Source of the DNA: Blastomyces gilchristii SLH14081
Lineage: Eukaryota > Ascomycota > Eurotiomycetes > Onygenales > Ajellomycetaceae
DNA: 64,000 nucleotides
Direction of reading: 5' to 3'
Assembly (NCBI RefSeq): GCF_000003855.2
Contig: NW_003101678.1
Coordinates: forward strand, 1 to 64,000
Shown piece after piece: positions 12,126 through 24,730 of this stretch (positions are counted from its first letter, which is position 1; each line of letters begins with the position of its first letter). A program made the translations under genes and the position numbers. The notes below the pieces were generated by a model. That model saw only the letters and a program-made list of their open reading frames with translations. It was not told the origin of the DNA and ran no database searches.

Positions 12126-12621
12126 ATGTCTGTAAGAGTTAAGAAGATTCTTATAAATACAAAGATAAACTGTCTATAGAAATTTATAAAGCTCAGAAAA
12201 ATCTGAATCTTCTAAATACTAGTTAACTTCAGTCATGATAGAATAGTCTCAATCTGTGAAGATTTCATATGAATATCATCTGTGATAATTATATATTTTA
12301 GAAAGTTAATTCAATAGATATGAAAGTTATACTTTATAAGCTTAATATACAGTTCTGTAACTTCTGTCTCATCTAAGATATTTAACACAGTTCATATATA
12401 CTCAGTGTGTTCTTTCTTCTTCACAGAGTACATCATCATATTATTTAGATATATTATTACAAAGACATTCAGATATATATAAAGTATTTTATTAATAAAA
12501 GACTGAAATACTGCAGAGATATTAGTCAAATCAAAAGATATTACTAGATATTCAAATAATCTCAGTATAATTCTAAAGACAGTTATTCATTCATTCTCAG
12601 ACTGTATTTACAGACATATAT
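12126..12621 (-). pseudogene. Degenerate reverse transcriptase of B1 (palm and thumb)
   Basis: On the minus strand I read LFEYLxMxFGL-like sequence, then SAVFQSFINKTLYIYL, the catalytic block (near 12433-12457, plus-strand coordinates) as YLNNMMMY with both Asp mutated to Asn, and the thumb with INFLKYIIITDDIHM and IQIFLSFINFYRQFI. Order and spacing fit Ty3/gypsy RT. The N-terminal part of the gene lies across the C element, at 18256 and beyond. Confidence 0.8.
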
Positions 12622-12927
12622 TATGACAGGCTGGGCTCAATCAATTATATAGACTATTTCACTTCACTTCATAGATTCTTCCACTTCACTCTTGAACACA
12701 TATACTTCAATTCTCAGCCATTCTTGATCATCAATCCTCAGTCATCATGAATGTGTATAGATTCTTCTGCCTTGAAGCTCTACTGTATATATTACTATAT
12801 ATGTGTATAAATATCCACTCTGATCACTGATTTCTACACTTTCTCTTTCTTTTCTTCTCTAATGTTTTTCTCTTTGTTATATAAGATCTATATATTATAT
12901 CAATCTATTCAGTGTAGGCTTCTTACA
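12622..12927 (+). repeat. 5' LTR of element C
   Basis: This begins (TA)TGACAGGCTG and ends TTCTTACA. It aligns without length change to 17950-18255. It contains TATA-like stretches around 12790-12810 and pyrimidine-rich runs before the 3' end. Confidence 0.9.
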
Positions 12928-13439
12928 CTAGAAAAACATTCATCATCTTCTCATTAGAAATGATTATTCATTGAGAGATATCTGAATGTGTAATAATATA
13001 TAAGAAAGAGAAACACAGTTAAGCAGACACTGAGTTCTCAGATAGAAGCTTACTTATCAGTTACTCTGACTCTGTAACAAGATCTTATAAAGAGAGTAAG
13101 ATTTTATAAGAGAATATCAGTCAAAGACCTGAGAGTTCTGACACTCAGATATATAAGATATTCATATAATTACACATCTCATAATTGATATAATCATGTC
13201 TAATAATAATATGAAACTCTCAAACATGAGCATAGACATGATATCACAGTGACTCTAAGCAATGTTGAAATTACAATAATAATAAATAGCTGATATACAT
13301 GCAATGCAATAACTTCAATACAAAGAGATTCAATGATTAACTCATATGATTTCAATATCTACAGAATTAAATATAAAAGCACTGAAAGAACACTTAGATA
13401 CTTCTATATATTTCAATACTTTTAATCTCACTCTCTACT

Positions 13440-14150
13440 TATTATGAAGAATGAAAATGCTGACAAAACTGAGTATAGATGAAGATATCATCAGTTCATT
13501 AATCAATCAAGATTGATATATCAATGAATAATTGAAGAATTACATAAAACAGAAATTTCACTCATGAATAAAAGCATATGAATCAGTGTTATGAATATCT
13601 GACAATATTATGAAATATCTTGATATTCTGTTCTGAGACACTGCTATGCAATAGAAAGTATTAGATTGATTACAGAGTATCTGACAGAGAAATACTTCTC
13701 TTATAACATTTATTTCTGACTTCAATATCAAGATTCTAGAAGCAGATGATCAATCTTGAGAGAATTGAATAAAGATTAGCATGCTTAAGAAGATATTGAC
13801 TTTCAAACTCTTACAGACTCTTATAAGTATAGATGAAGATCAGACTTATAAAGACTTCTGTATACAGCTCTGAACATTGAATGATCATCTTACTAAGCTC
13901 AAGAGTATGTAGAATAGTAATAGAAGATGTTACATTTCAGTCACTTATACATCTTCACTAAAGAACAGCAATGATGCAGATACTATGAACTGAATAGATT
14001 CAAATATCTATACATAAGTAAGAGTTTTCACTGTTTAAACAGGCTTTCAAGTCTCTGAGATCACTTCTGAAGAAGTCATCAATCAATGTCAATGTGAAGT
14101 GTGTATTAACTGTAATTAATCAGAACACATCACTTTTAACTGCTGATCAA
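13440..14150 (+). pseudogene. Degenerate gag of element C with CCHC zinc knuckle
   Basis: Gag packages the element RNA. Reading through TGA as former Trp gives a capsid-like helical region. This ends in a zinc knuckle at 14102-14143: Cys-Ile-Asn-Cys, four residues (one a TAA stop), His, four residues, Cys. The CX2CX4HX4C spacing is complete. Confidence 0.7.
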
Positions 14151-14339
14151 TCTATATATCTTCATACTTAAGAGAAAGATCAGTGTCTGTCTGTGTCAAT
14201 CATATTACATTAGAGAAAGATTCAGAAGATAACTATAAAAATACTCTGATGAAACAGAGAAAAGATTAGCTTCTGTTCAAATTTGTAAACAGAAGCTTGA
14301 AGAGATCAGATGATAATAATTTGAAGAGAAAATAATAAT

Positions 14340-15720
14340 GAATATAATTCTTGTATCTACTATGATTGATAATATATATAATATGAAAGCTATAATAGAC
14401 AGTGATCTATATTACTATACAATGATAAAATCTTCAGTTGTAAGATATTATAATCTTCAGTGTATCTCTTTATCAAAATTCTGACTTCTCACAGAATTTG
14501 ATGATCTGAAAGATGTTTATACTCATTATATAATGAAACTAAACATAGATGTGAAAGAACATCAATGTGAAGATGCTTACATATATAAAGTTAATAATCT
14601 CAATTATAATCTTATGTTAGAACTTATCTGACTATCTGAACAAGACATCTTACTGAATACTTGAAACAGGAGCTTGATATTCTCTAATGATGATAGAATT
14701 CATGAAGATGATATTTATAAGACTATGAATCTTACACAGATTTCTATCAACACTTATAAAATACTCTGAAAAAGAAGTCATTATTAAAATCACTGACAGA
14801 GTCACTAACAAGTTCATCAACAGCAGAATCAAATATTAATCTATTTCATCAGTCTGATCAATATCAAAAAGACTCTAGAAAAGTTATCTCATATTATAAT
14901 AACAGATTCTTGTATAAAACTCTCTCAATAATATCATGAATATCTAGATGTCTTCTGATAAGATAATATTATAAATATATCTCTCTTATGAGATTCTGAA
15001 GTGAATCACAGTATCAAGTTAGAGAGAAAGAATGATAAGAACTCTGAATTATTATAAGACTCTCTTTATAACATGTTCTGAGACAAACTTCTTCTTCAAA
15101 AGACACTTAATAATCTGTTAAATAAAGAATTCATACATATTAGTAACTCTTTCACTACAGCTTCTATTCTCTTTGTAAAGAAATTAGATGAAGAACTTTA
15201 GTTCTGTGTAAATTATTAAGAATTGAATAGATTAATAAAGAAAGACTGTTATTCTTTATCTCTTATCAATGAAACTCTAGCTCATATAGAATAAGCTTAA
15301 TAATTTACAAAGTTAGATATTATCACTGCATTTCATAAGATTCACATCACTGAAGAAGATGAGTGACTTATAGTATTCTGAACACAATATAATTTCTTTG
15401 AATAAGTAATCACATTCTTTGAACTGATCAATGCTCTCAGTACATTTCAGAAGTATATTAACTAAGTACTCTGAGACTTTCTTGATAAATTTGTATCTAC
15501 TTATCTAGATGATATTCTTATCTTCACTAATGAATTCAGAAAGAAATATCAAGAGTATGTGCAAAGAGTATTACAATGACTATGAGAAGTGAAACTATCA
15601 ATTAATATTAACAAGTGTGATTTCAAAGTCAAGAGTACTAAATACTTAGATTTCATTATAGAAGCTGATAAGAGAATCTGAATGAATTCTGAGAAGATCT
15701 CTACTATTCTTGAATAAGAG
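14340..15720 (+). pseudogene. Degenerate protease and reverse transcriptase of element C
   Basis: The aspartic protease signature appears at about 14382-14412 as AIIDSDLYYY, a DSG motif with Gly changed to Asp. RT follows with NYWELNRLIKKDCYSL (about 15205) and FTKLDIITAFHKIHI (about 15305). The catalytic YLDDI is intact at 15502-15516. Downstream, STKYLDFIIEADKRIWM and FIRFTNFYQWFI mark the thumb. Stops are mostly TGA. The surviving YLDD in an otherwise mutated gene is notable. Confidence 0.8.
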
Positions 15721-15849
15721 ATCTCATACACTGTGAAAGATGTATAAAACTTTATCAGATTCACTAACTTCTATCAGTGATTTATATAAAACTTTTCAGA
15801 TATTGTAATATCACTTACAGAACTCACTAAGAAAGACTCAGTATTTCAA

Positions 15850-16320
15850 TGATCAGTAGATACTGAAGCTGCATTTATACAGATAAAGAAGATGTTTATT
15901 AATATCTCTCTGCTGATAATATTCAATTCTGATTATGAGATAGTTATTGAAGCTGATTTCTCTGACTATGTAATAGAAGAAGTGATATTATAATATAATG
16001 ATAAAGATATTCTATAATTATATATCTTCATGTCTCAGAATCTGAGTTCTGCTGAATGCAATTATAAGATCTATAATAAGAAACTTCTTGCAATTATATA
16101 CTGTTTAGAAGAATGAGACTCTGAACTTCAAAGTATCTTTAAATTTGAGATAGTCACAGATTATAAGAATTTCAAATACTTTATAACTACTTATAAACTC
16201 ACTGAATAACAGATGTAATAATCTGAGTTCTTAAGCTGCTTTCATTTTACAATACACTATCATTCTCACAGTCAGAACTCAATGACAGATGCTCTCTCAT
16301 AATAAGAGCAAGATATATCA
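15850..16320 (+). pseudogene. Degenerate RNase H of element C
   Basis: The sequence reads YEIVIEADFSDYVIEEVIL, with the first acidic residue, then SSAECNYKIYNKKLLAII with the conserved Glu, then VTDYKNFKYF with the conserved Asp. This is the usual gypsy RNase H order directly after RT. Stops break the frame. Confidence 0.7.
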
Positions 16321-16499
16321 TTCAATATAACAGATACTCACTGAATGAACTGAGAGCATCAGCTCTTGAATTTGAAGATACTAGTTAATCAAGATAAAAC
16401 AGCTCATGACACTATATATACTTCTCTGATTAGAACTGTCACTGATATCTCAACCTCTCTCAAATCTATATTAGATAAGCTATGATATACAGTAGCTTA

Positions 16500-17500
16500 A
16501 ACTGATGAACTTCTTCAAGCACTTACTGAAGCAGTATAATAAGAAGTATTCTGATTTTTCTCAGAATTATATGTAAGAACTGACATCTCAGAATATTCAA
16601 TTGATGATAATAACACTCTATAATTCTTTGAATGACACTGAGTCTCTCACTCTGAACCCTTACACACCTGGATAATATAAGAGATATATGATTCATGTAT
16701 AACTGATTATTCAGATTATGAATAACTGTATAGAATAATCTTCTGAGAGTTCTATTAGTCTGAGATATCAAACAGTATCAGATACTTTATCTGAAACTGC
16801 AACTACTGTTCTTCTATTATCTCATAGAAGAACTGTAGAAAAGATCTACTGAAATCACTTAATATTTCTGATAGAATCTGATAAGATGTAGTAATTGACT
16901 TCACTATTAATCTATCTGAGAGTAAGAGTTATAGAAATATTCTGATTATCATTGATTAACTAAGTAAAGATGTAATATTGAAATCTTGTAATAAGATGAA
17001 TGCTGAATAAGTTACTAAAGCCTTCTTACAGAGTTCATTCTATCAGATGCATGAGTTGCTGAGATTAATAGTATTGAATCAGAGTCATCAATTTATGAGC
17101 ACTCTCTGAACAAGAATCTGTCAAGTTCTCAAGATTATACACTGTCTGTTAACTGTCTATCACTTCAAGATCAATGATGCATCAGAACAGATAATTCAGA
17201 CTTTAAAGAACTATCTCTGTAAGTTCTGTAATCACTTATAAGATGATTGATATGATCTGCTTCTACACACAGAGGTCACTATCAATGAATGAGATGCTGT
17301 TTCAACAGACATAAGCCTGTTCTTTCTTACACATGATTATCATATGAAGGTGTTGAATCTTCTAGAGATTACACAGTTCATATCAAACCTTCACAGTCTG
17401 ATTCAGATCACTGATAATATAGTAACAAGGCTCTGAGATGTCTGTGATTGAGCAGAGGTCTTCATGACAACTGTAAAACAAGATCAAGAGAATCAAATCA
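16500..17500 (+). pseudogene. Degenerate integrase of element C
   Basis: An HHCC-like N-terminus is suggested by His-containing EWHWVSHSEPLHTW and the CNYC pair near 16797-16808. The catalytic core begins VIDFTINLSESKSYRNIL with DWLSKD after it (about 16895-16975). Later motifs are recognisable only in shifted frames, so small frameshifts are present besides stops. Confidence 0.6.
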
Positions 17501-17769
17501 ATGTTCACTGAGACTCTGTCAAACAATATAAGATAGAAGATCTGATATGATTGAATCTTAAGAATATATGAATCACATGTTCATCTCATACACTAGATTA
17601 CTGTCACATCAGATATAAAGTGATAGAAGTTCTAGATAGTCACAACTACTGTCTTGACACATTATCAGAGATTTATAATATATTCTACACAAGCTTGCTT
17701 CACTGCACTATTATCAATTCATTCTCTTCTCAACTGACTTCTGACTGACAGTCACCAGGCATCATAGAA

Positions 17770-17945
17770 GAAGATAATGAGCTTGAGTGAGAGATTGAGA
17801 ATATTCTTAATAAAAGATCTCACAGCTGTGACTGACAATATCTTATGAAATGAATCAGCTATGATCAACTGACCTGAACTCTGAGTTCTGCATTATCTGA
17901 AACAGCAGTCCTTGATTAATGAGAACTGCTTCTGAAAGAGAGGAG
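17770..17945 (+). pseudogene. Chromodomain at the C-terminus of element C
   Basis: The sequence reads EIENILNKRSHSCDWQYLMK, then a W-x-x-Y block and TWTLSSALSETAVLD. The pattern of E-x-E-x-I-L, a tyrosine-leucine-x-K-W core and a following tryptophan-proline-like block is that of chromovirus chromodomains, which steer integration to marked chromatin. All the Trp codons are TGA. It ends just before the 3' LTR. Confidence 0.6.
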
Positions 17946-17949
17946 CTAA

Positions 17950-18255
17950 TATAACAGGCTGCACCTGATCAATTATATAGACTATTCTGCTTCACTTCAT
18001 AGATTCTTTCACTTCACTCTCAAACATATACACTTTAATTCTCAGTCATTCTCAATCATCAATTCTCAGCTGTTATGAATGCATATAGATTCTTCCACTC
18101 TGAAGCTTCACTGCATATGTCATTATATACATGTATAAATATTCACTCTGATTGCTGATTTCTACACTTTCTCTTTCTTTCCTTCTCTAACATTTTTCTC
18201 TTTGTTATATAAGACCTATATATTATACTGATCTATTCAGCATAGGCCTCTTACA
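17950..18255 (+). repeat. 3' LTR of element C
   Basis: This begins (TA)TAACAGGCTG and ends CTCTTACA. It has the same length as the 5' LTR and differs from it by transitions only, as far as I compared. Confidence 0.9.
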
Positions 18256-18723
18256 TATATATACATTAATTATATTCAGTTGTATGAATATAACAGCTTC
18301 TGTAAGATAATTGATCACATTCTCAATCAGAGATAGAAGATAGTAACTCTTTATAATCTTGAAGTTCAGATTACAGTAGTTTATAAACAATCTGAGATCT
18401 TTATTCTTCTTCTTTATAAATATTACAGAGACTCTTCTGAAAATCTGTAAAGATTAAATAAAGTCATTCTTCAGATTCTTCTTTATATGAGCTTATAAGA
18501 CTTCTGTCTTATAATGAAAGAGTTTATAAATTAGTTCTCAGAAGAATTTCTACTCTTCTATTAAATCTATTATCAGATTCTTCTTACAGTGAGATAGAAG
18601 CTCAGCTGTCTTAACTGAACTGAATATCTCTATAAGATCTCAGTATTTCTCTGATATCTGAAGCTCAGTTTTCATGACTGTGAAGTTCTCAGACATTTGT
18701 AAAGTTATTATATAGATGAGCTT
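18256..18723 (-). mobile_element. Segment of B1 between elements C and D
   Basis: This is family B internal sequence, matching 49522-49990 of B5. By position it covers the protease to N-terminal RT part of pol on the minus strand. No open frame survives. It begins with an AT-rich tract where C inserted and ends with the agctt target site of D. Confidence 0.75.
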
Positions 18724-19270
18724 TGTCATGCCTCTGATCATGTCAAGACTCTGCTGTGGTTCTGCACAGCTCATCACTTCTCTGCAGATGATTTCATTCA
18801 TTCTACAGGCTGTTCAAACTGGTTTTCAACCACTCTATGACATTATTTGAATATAATATAGAAAGATTTGATTGATGAATATAAGAACCTCACTTCTATA
18901 CAAGGTCAGCAGATTACTCTTTTATGACAGTGAGACACTGCTGAGATATTACCTCAGCTATTCTCACTCATGAAATAAGAGGAGAATATCTGCTCATTAT
19001 CTATATAGAATAGCTAGATACTGACTTCTCATTAAAGAAGTCAGTGATTTGTTTTTTATCTTCTACAGAAATATATACAAGAGTTACTACATTTCTCATA
19101 TAATCTTCTTAGTATACTAAGTATTATATCTGTGATATTCTCACAATAACTCTGTAGCTCATGAGCTCACTATTTAAGTAAGATTGTTAAGCTTATCTCT
19201 ACAGCTTCTTAAATAACTATCTCTACATGATATCACTGACTAGTCACTACTTCAGTTCTGTTATATTACA
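18724..19270 (+). repeat. 5' LTR of element D, 547 bp
   Basis: This begins TGTCATGCCTCTGATCATG and ends TATATTACA. It keeps more C and G than the 3' LTR: for example the start reads TGTCATGCCTC here and TATCATATTTC at 26540. Confidence 0.93.
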
Positions 19271-19354
19271 ATTTGAATCACTTAATCTGATTATAAGTTT
19301 GAATCAGTTGAGCTCTATTAATGAACTGATATAATCTTACACACTCATACTGAG

Positions 19355-20300
19355 ATGAACTCAATCTCACTCTCTGAGAGAAACTTCATATTATTTTCTA
19401 GAGTGAGTATATCTCTATCTCAGCAGAAATCTGAGATTTCTGAATCTACTGCACACTTTAACATGAGCTCTTCAACTGTTCTACTATCATCACAGCCTCT
19501 ACACACCTACATCTATTATAGAGATAGAGAGATTAAGATTGAAGATTCTCTGAATTATAAGAGAAATATATTATCTGACTTTCACAACTTTATCTGTATT
19601 CTTGAATGAAAATTTCATCTTAATCTGAGCTAGTTTAATACTCATGAAATATGAGTAATAGATACTGTCAACCTTCTTGAAGACATCTCTGCAACTACTT
19701 GAATTATTAAGAAGAGAGTGCTTGAGTATATTAATACTCTCATAACTTAAGAAGCATTCAAAGACTTTCTACTGAATCAGATTGAAGACTACTACAACTG
19801 CAGCTTTACAGCAGTGCAGCAGTTTAACTTATTATATTAATAAGATAATGAGAATTCTTCTGATTTCAATACAAGATTTGAAGAGTATTGAGAGAAATTG
19901 ACTGATAATTTGAATTAATTAAAAACACAGCTTTATCTTATAAAGCTGACTCACAAGATGTGAATAATAATATCATAGTATCAGAGTTCATTAATTAATT
20001 GTACTGAGCTTGTCAACTTAGCTTTTCAGATCTATTTAAATAATTAATACTCTGAGAAAAAGATTAACAACATCTCTTCTAAGTAATCAATAATAAGATC
20101 TAAACAGTATTATAACAGCTTCAATGCAGAGAAAGTAAAGAAGAATGTCAAGTGTTTTAATTCTTCACTCACTGTAAAGAAATGTTAAAAAAGATTTGAT
20201 AAAGATCTCTGTTTTAACTGCAGAGCTGATAATCACTATACTAGTAATTATAAAAAGCTGAAGAAGAAAAGAAACTGAGAAGATATTTTCTTGAAGTTGA
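19355..20300 (+). pseudogene. Degenerate gag of element D with zinc knuckle
   Basis: The first 84 codons (19355-19609) are open and start MNSISLSERNF. Further on, a capsid-like region reads YWEKLTDNLNWLKTQLYLI. The zinc knuckle is at 20210-20251: CFNC, four residues, His, four residues, then Tyr where the last Cys should be (TGT or TGC to TAT). A Lys-rich tail follows. Confidence 0.75.
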
Positions 20301-20379
20301 CTTCTCTTCTGATGAATGTATCTACAGAAGACAAAGAAGAGAAAGAAATGAAGAATTAATAATTCTCATATCTTCAAGT

Positions 20380-20520
20380 TCATGTTACAATCACAATAAA
20401 TACTCTGAATGAGAAGATATCAGTGAGATGTCTACTTAACTTCAGAATAGATATCAACTTCATATTCTATTTCTTTTCTTTGATAAAGAATTGTAAGAAG
20501 ATAGATCTGTCAGATTATGC
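20380..20520 (+). pseudogene. Remnant of the element D protease
   Basis: The sequence RCLLNFRIDINFI stands where gypsy proteases carry a LLDSGADxNFI signature. The catalytic Asp appears as Asn and the Gly as Arg, both explained by G-to-A change. Its position between zinc knuckle and RT supports the assignment. Confidence 0.5.
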
Positions 20521-20939
20521 AAAATTTACTGATAAAATAAAATATCATTATTTTGATATAATTTAAGCAAAGTATATGATTACAGACTTAGAAGAAATCT
20601 TTAAGAAGAGCAGTCTGCTTCTTTATACTATTAATATCATAGATGAGAACATCATTCTAAGTCTTCTATAATTGAGAGAAAACAATTCTCTCATTGACTG
20701 AGTCACTCAGATGTGACAGTATCATCTCACTGATGAAGAGATAGTAATAGAGCAATCTGAAAAGTTCTATTGAAAGAATCTTGAGAAAAAGATAGAGTTG
20801 ATATACTGTGTAGCAGATGACTGAGACTTAAGAATAGATGAAGAAGCTATTACTCTTGCTATAAGATTAGCAGCAGTATTCATTATTGAAGATAGATGAA
20901 CACAATATCTCTTTACAGATTATAAGAATATCTTTTCAG

Positions 20940-22260
20940 AAAGAGAAACAATGAAGTTTTCTGACATTAAGATGAGATATAAGATCTGTCTTGAAGATGA
21001 TGCAACAGCACTGTACAGACCTCTTTATAACTTATCAGTAAAGGAATTGAATGTTCTGTATAAATATCTTAAGAAAGTGTAATCAAAGAACTAAATACAC
21101 TCATTGAAGAGTCTGATAGAGACACTCATAGACTGACCGCTGGAATCATGAATTTCACATTTGATTCTATTTGATCTGGTCTCATACATTTCTTGGCATG
21201 AATCCCGCTGAGACTAATTATTAAAAAAACATACAAAGTGACTATATATCAGATCTCAAAATGGAATCATGACTTAGAAAAATTAAGAAAGTGATCTCAT
21301 TTGATCTCATTTAGTCTCATTCTTAGTATAAAGTTACTATTTTTAGACATTTTAAGGTTTTCTTTAGACTATTTTTAATTTTTTAAAAAGTAACACTTTT
21401 TGATAACACTCAAATGAGATTTAAAGTCATTTAAAGCAATAAAAATAATTTAAATTGAGAAGTGGAAATCATAATCTCATTTGGAAAATGTGACAAGAGT
21501 AGACAGTAAGTCTCACTGAGACAGTATGAGACTACTATCTAATGTTAAAACTGTGTAATGGAATCAGTTGAATTAATAATGAGACTATCAAATATTCTGA
21601 TTCTGATCCCAGACACAGTCACACGGTCAGTCTAGACACTCATACTATTTATACTTAAGAAGAATAATAGACTACATCTATGCATAGACTACAGAGCTCT
21701 CAATAAGATAACAGTTAAGAATTGCTATTTATTACTGTTAATTGATAAGATAATTGATTGATTATCTAGAGCAAAGATGTTCTCAAAGATTGATATACAG
21801 AATATCTATTATAGAATCAGAGTTAACAAAGATGATGTTTGAAAAACAGCTTTTCATATTAAGTATGACAATTTTAAGTATCTTGTTTTATCTTTTAATC
21901 TTTGTAACACTTCAGCTATCTTTCAGATCTATATAAATGAGATGCTGCAGAGCCTTGTCAACATCTCCTGTATAGTATACTTGAATGACATTCTAATCTT
22001 CTCAAAAACAGAAGGAGAATATGATACTCATATTCAAGAAGTGTTAAGTCACTTGAGACAGTATCAACTCTATACAAACACTGAAAAATGCTTATTCTAT
22101 ATACAGAAGATTGATTTCTTAGATTATATTATTAAGATTAATAGCATTTCAATGAACAGAAGCTGAGTCTTCATTATTGAAAACTGACTGATGCTGTAGA
22201 TATACTGCAAGATGCAGATGTTTCTAGATTTTATCAATTTCTATAGATAATTCATTTATA
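20940..22260 (+). pseudogene. Degenerate reverse transcriptase of element D, split by a MITE
   Basis: The upstream part ends ATALYRPLYNLSVKELNVL and so on to 21128. After the MITE the frame resumes with LCIDYRALNKITVKNCYLL, FSKIDIQNIYYRIRV and SFNLCNTSAIFQIYINEML. The catalytic block at 21978-21992 reads YLNDI, with the first Asp turned to Asn. The stretch 21942-22166 is open. Thumb motifs follow to about 22250. Confidence 0.82.
21129..21634 (+). mobile_element. hAT-like MITE, copy 1 (506 bp)
   Basis: The element has terminal inverted repeats of about 11 bp starting TAGACTGACCG and ending CGGTCAGTCTA. A perfect 8-bp target duplication (gacactca, 21121-21128 and 21635-21642) flanks it. Eight-base duplications with short TIRs are typical of hAT transposons. 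It has no coding capacity. It contains a long T-rich then A-rich core (TTTTTAGACATTTTAAGG region). Three more copies lie at 49009, 50376 and 52806. Confidence 0.92.
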
Positions 22261-23329
22261 TATATTCACAGATTACTGCTCCTCTTACAGATCTGTTAAA
22301 GAGAAGTGTTAAAGATAGAAAAACAGAACTGATTATTCTTATTCAAGACACTGTAAGAGTATTTACAGAATTGAAGCAAGCTTTTACAGATATCACAATG
22401 CTGAATCACTTTAATTCTGACTTATTCAGTCAGTGTGAGACTGATGCATTTGAGAATGAAATCTGTGAAATCTTTTCACAGTTAACACTGAAGACTTTTT
22501 AACATTGAAAGAATCAGAGAATAATAATTCCTGAGAATACAGATAATAAAATGTCTGTGAGAGAAGATCTTTTTACAGAGTTTATAAGACACTGTGAATG
22601 AAGATCAGTAACCTTCATCTTTAAGAAGTTATCACTCATACAGAGAAGGTATGATACTCATGATTAAGAGATATTAGTAATTGTTAAATTCTTTAAGATC
22701 TAGTGACATTATCTTCAGAGTAGTAAGTACTCAGTGTAAGTTCTTACTAATTATATAAATCTGTGTTACTTCTTGACAACAAAGAGCTTGACAGAATGTT
22801 AAGTCAGATGAGTGAAGCTGCTGTCAGAGTATGATTTCTATATTTAATACTGTTCAGATCAGCTTAACCCTGTTAACACACTGTCTAGATAATCTGATTA
22901 TAATATCATTGATAAGAAGAAGAATTTTATAAAAGAATCTCTGTCATCACTGCAGAAGAAGCTGACTGCAGAGAATTAAGATTCTCTGAAACTCAGAAAC
23001 AGTGCTGATAAGACAGCTGTATGACACAGTATAGAAGATGAAAGAAAACTCAGATCTCTGCAGAGAACTGACACTGAAGATTATGAGCTTCTTATATTAT
23101 ATCTTACTATCATTGAATTGATAAAGAATAAAACAGTTTACAATCTTTCAATCTGACTACTTTTAGAATTTATTGATAAGTTACAGTAGAGAAACATCTC
23201 TACTGCAGCTTGAATTCAGAAGTTGAAGAAGAAAGAATTTAGTTTGAACTTGAAAGAGACAGACTCTGAGCAGAGCAGTGTTACTAAGAAATCAAGTCAC
23301 TGATAACTAGAAGACTATAGACTTCTACT

Positions 23330-24110
23330 GCTGAATAATTCAGTCTTTATCTTTTATAGAAGAGCAGTGTGTTAGAAGTTATTAAGAATTCATTATAATA
23401 ATTCTTATACTGAATACTTCAGATTAAAGAAGACTGAGAAGCTTCTAAAATATAAATATATTTAAAACAAGCTTCAGACAGATATTAAAGAGTATATTAA
23501 GACTTATAATATCTGCTAAAGAATAAAGATTTCATGATATAAGTAATATAGAGAGTTAATGTCACTGTCTATTTCAAAGAGCTTATAACAGAATCTATTA
23601 ATGAATTTCATAGTTAATCTGCTAAAGTTGATAAGAGTTAAAGAATATAACTCAATTTTAATTATTATTGATTACTTCACAAAGATGATAAAATATATTT
23701 CTATTTATAAAAAGATTAAAGTCTCTGAATTGACTGACCTGTTTTTAGATATTATTATTTATAATTATAATGCTCTGAAATCATTGATAACAGATCAAGA
23801 ATCTCTCTTCATCAGTAAATACTGATCAGCTTTTTACTATCATCTTATAATAAGACATCTTCTCAGCATTACATTTCATTCACAGATAGATGATCAGACT
23901 GAATAACAGAATCAGACTTTAAAACAGCATCTTTAAATATTCTATTCATATTATCAGAATGATTGATTCAAACATCTTCTAATCACTGAATTCATGTATA
24001 ATAATGTAAAGAATGCAATCTTAAAGATATCTTCTTTCTATACTTATTATAAATATAATTGTTCATTACTCAGTGATATCATGAATAATATTTCAAAGAA
24101 GAGAATAGAC
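23330..24110 (+). pseudogene. Degenerate integrase of element D
   Basis: The zinc-binding N-terminus is weak. The core is clear: at 23601-23825 an open stretch reads FIVNLLKLIRVKEYNSIL then IIDYFTKMIKYI (first catalytic Asp region), and LKSLITDQESLFISKYW (second catalytic Asp). The third acidic residue block reads FHSQIDDQTE followed by a former Arg/Gln position and QTLKQHL near 23880-23935. Confidence 0.8.
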
Positions 24111-24429
24111 AGTTAGAATATTAAATAGATACAGAGAACAGAGTATCTCTCAGTACTAGAAGTAAAAGTGAGATTAAAACTTTTGAATAAAATTTATAAG
24201 AAGATGATGAAAAGCATTCACTGTATTCAGAAATGATAGATAGAATACTATAATTACAAACATTTTTCAATAAAGTTCTTGATAGAGAATTAAGTACTAC
24301 TTTCAGCAAAGAATATCAAGATAATGAGATTATATAAGAAGCTCAGTGAGTGATGACTAGAATCTTTTCTAGTAATAAGAGTGATAAATAAATAGATATA
24401 TAAATTAAAATTATTCTCAGAATTGAAAT

Positions 24430-24730
24430 CAATTTATTCTATTTTTCACATTTTCTATTTAAAGCTCTATAAGCAATATCTCAGAGTGAATCTATCTCAG
24501 TTAAATAATATCAAGATTAAGAGTGATACTGAATACCTTATGAAGAGAATATTAAATAAGTGAATATATTATAATAAGCTTCAATATCTTATTAAATAAG
24601 AAGATTATTCATTATCAGAGAATTTGTGAGAACTGCTTAAGTATTTGAAAAATACTGAGAAAGAGATTGTAAGCTATGAGATAGCTAGTAGAGACTGTTC
24701 TATTACACATCAGAGACATTGAGTAAGAAA
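24430..24730 (+). pseudogene. Chromodomain at the end of the element D polyprotein
   Basis: The sequence runs SDTEYLMKRILNKWIYYNK then LQYLIKWEDYSLSENLWE and LKYLKNTEKEIV. This is the hallmark pattern of a chromodomain: LVKW, a G-to-D changed WxGY block, and NTWEP-like residues. It makes D a chromovirus. An IHVSLLEPY-like block lies just before it (FHIFYLKLY). Confidence 0.75.

Larger units (their letters stand above)
8332..12621 (-). mobile_element. Segment of B1, a family B gypsy-like element (RT to 3' region)
   Basis: B1 is read on the minus strand. This block carries the end of RT, RNase H, integrase and part of the 3' non-coding region. It continues, after later insertions are removed, from 18256-18723, 27087-27870 and 28862-29724 back to the 5' LTR at 29725-29981. 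The parallel stretch 29982-33391 of another B copy shows the same sequence without the SINE at 11709-12112. The rest of B1 downstream (3' end and 3' LTR) is found at 61508-62649 on the opposite strand. Confidence 0.85.
12622..18255 (+). mobile_element. Family C chromovirus-like LTR retrotransposon, complete but dead
   Basis: This is a full-length element of 5.6 kb with two ~304-bp LTRs, gag with zinc knuckle, protease, RT, RNase H, integrase and a chromodomain, all on the plus strand. It is inserted into B1 within the RT region. If the LTR is taken to start TATGACAGG, the flanks give an exact 5-bp duplication (tatat). If it starts TGACAGG, the flanks are tatta and tatat. A broken polypurine stretch (agagaggagct) precedes the 3' LTR. 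Coding frames are cut mainly by TGA in place of TGG. Confidence 0.9.

Noticed and set aside
12000..18000. TGA read as tryptophan because of an alternative genetic code (or a mitochondrial origin)
   Set aside because: TAA and TAG stops, frameshifts and lost catalytic residues also occur, copies of one family differ by C-to-T and G-to-A transitions, and nuclear-type transposons fill the region. Mutation explains it better.
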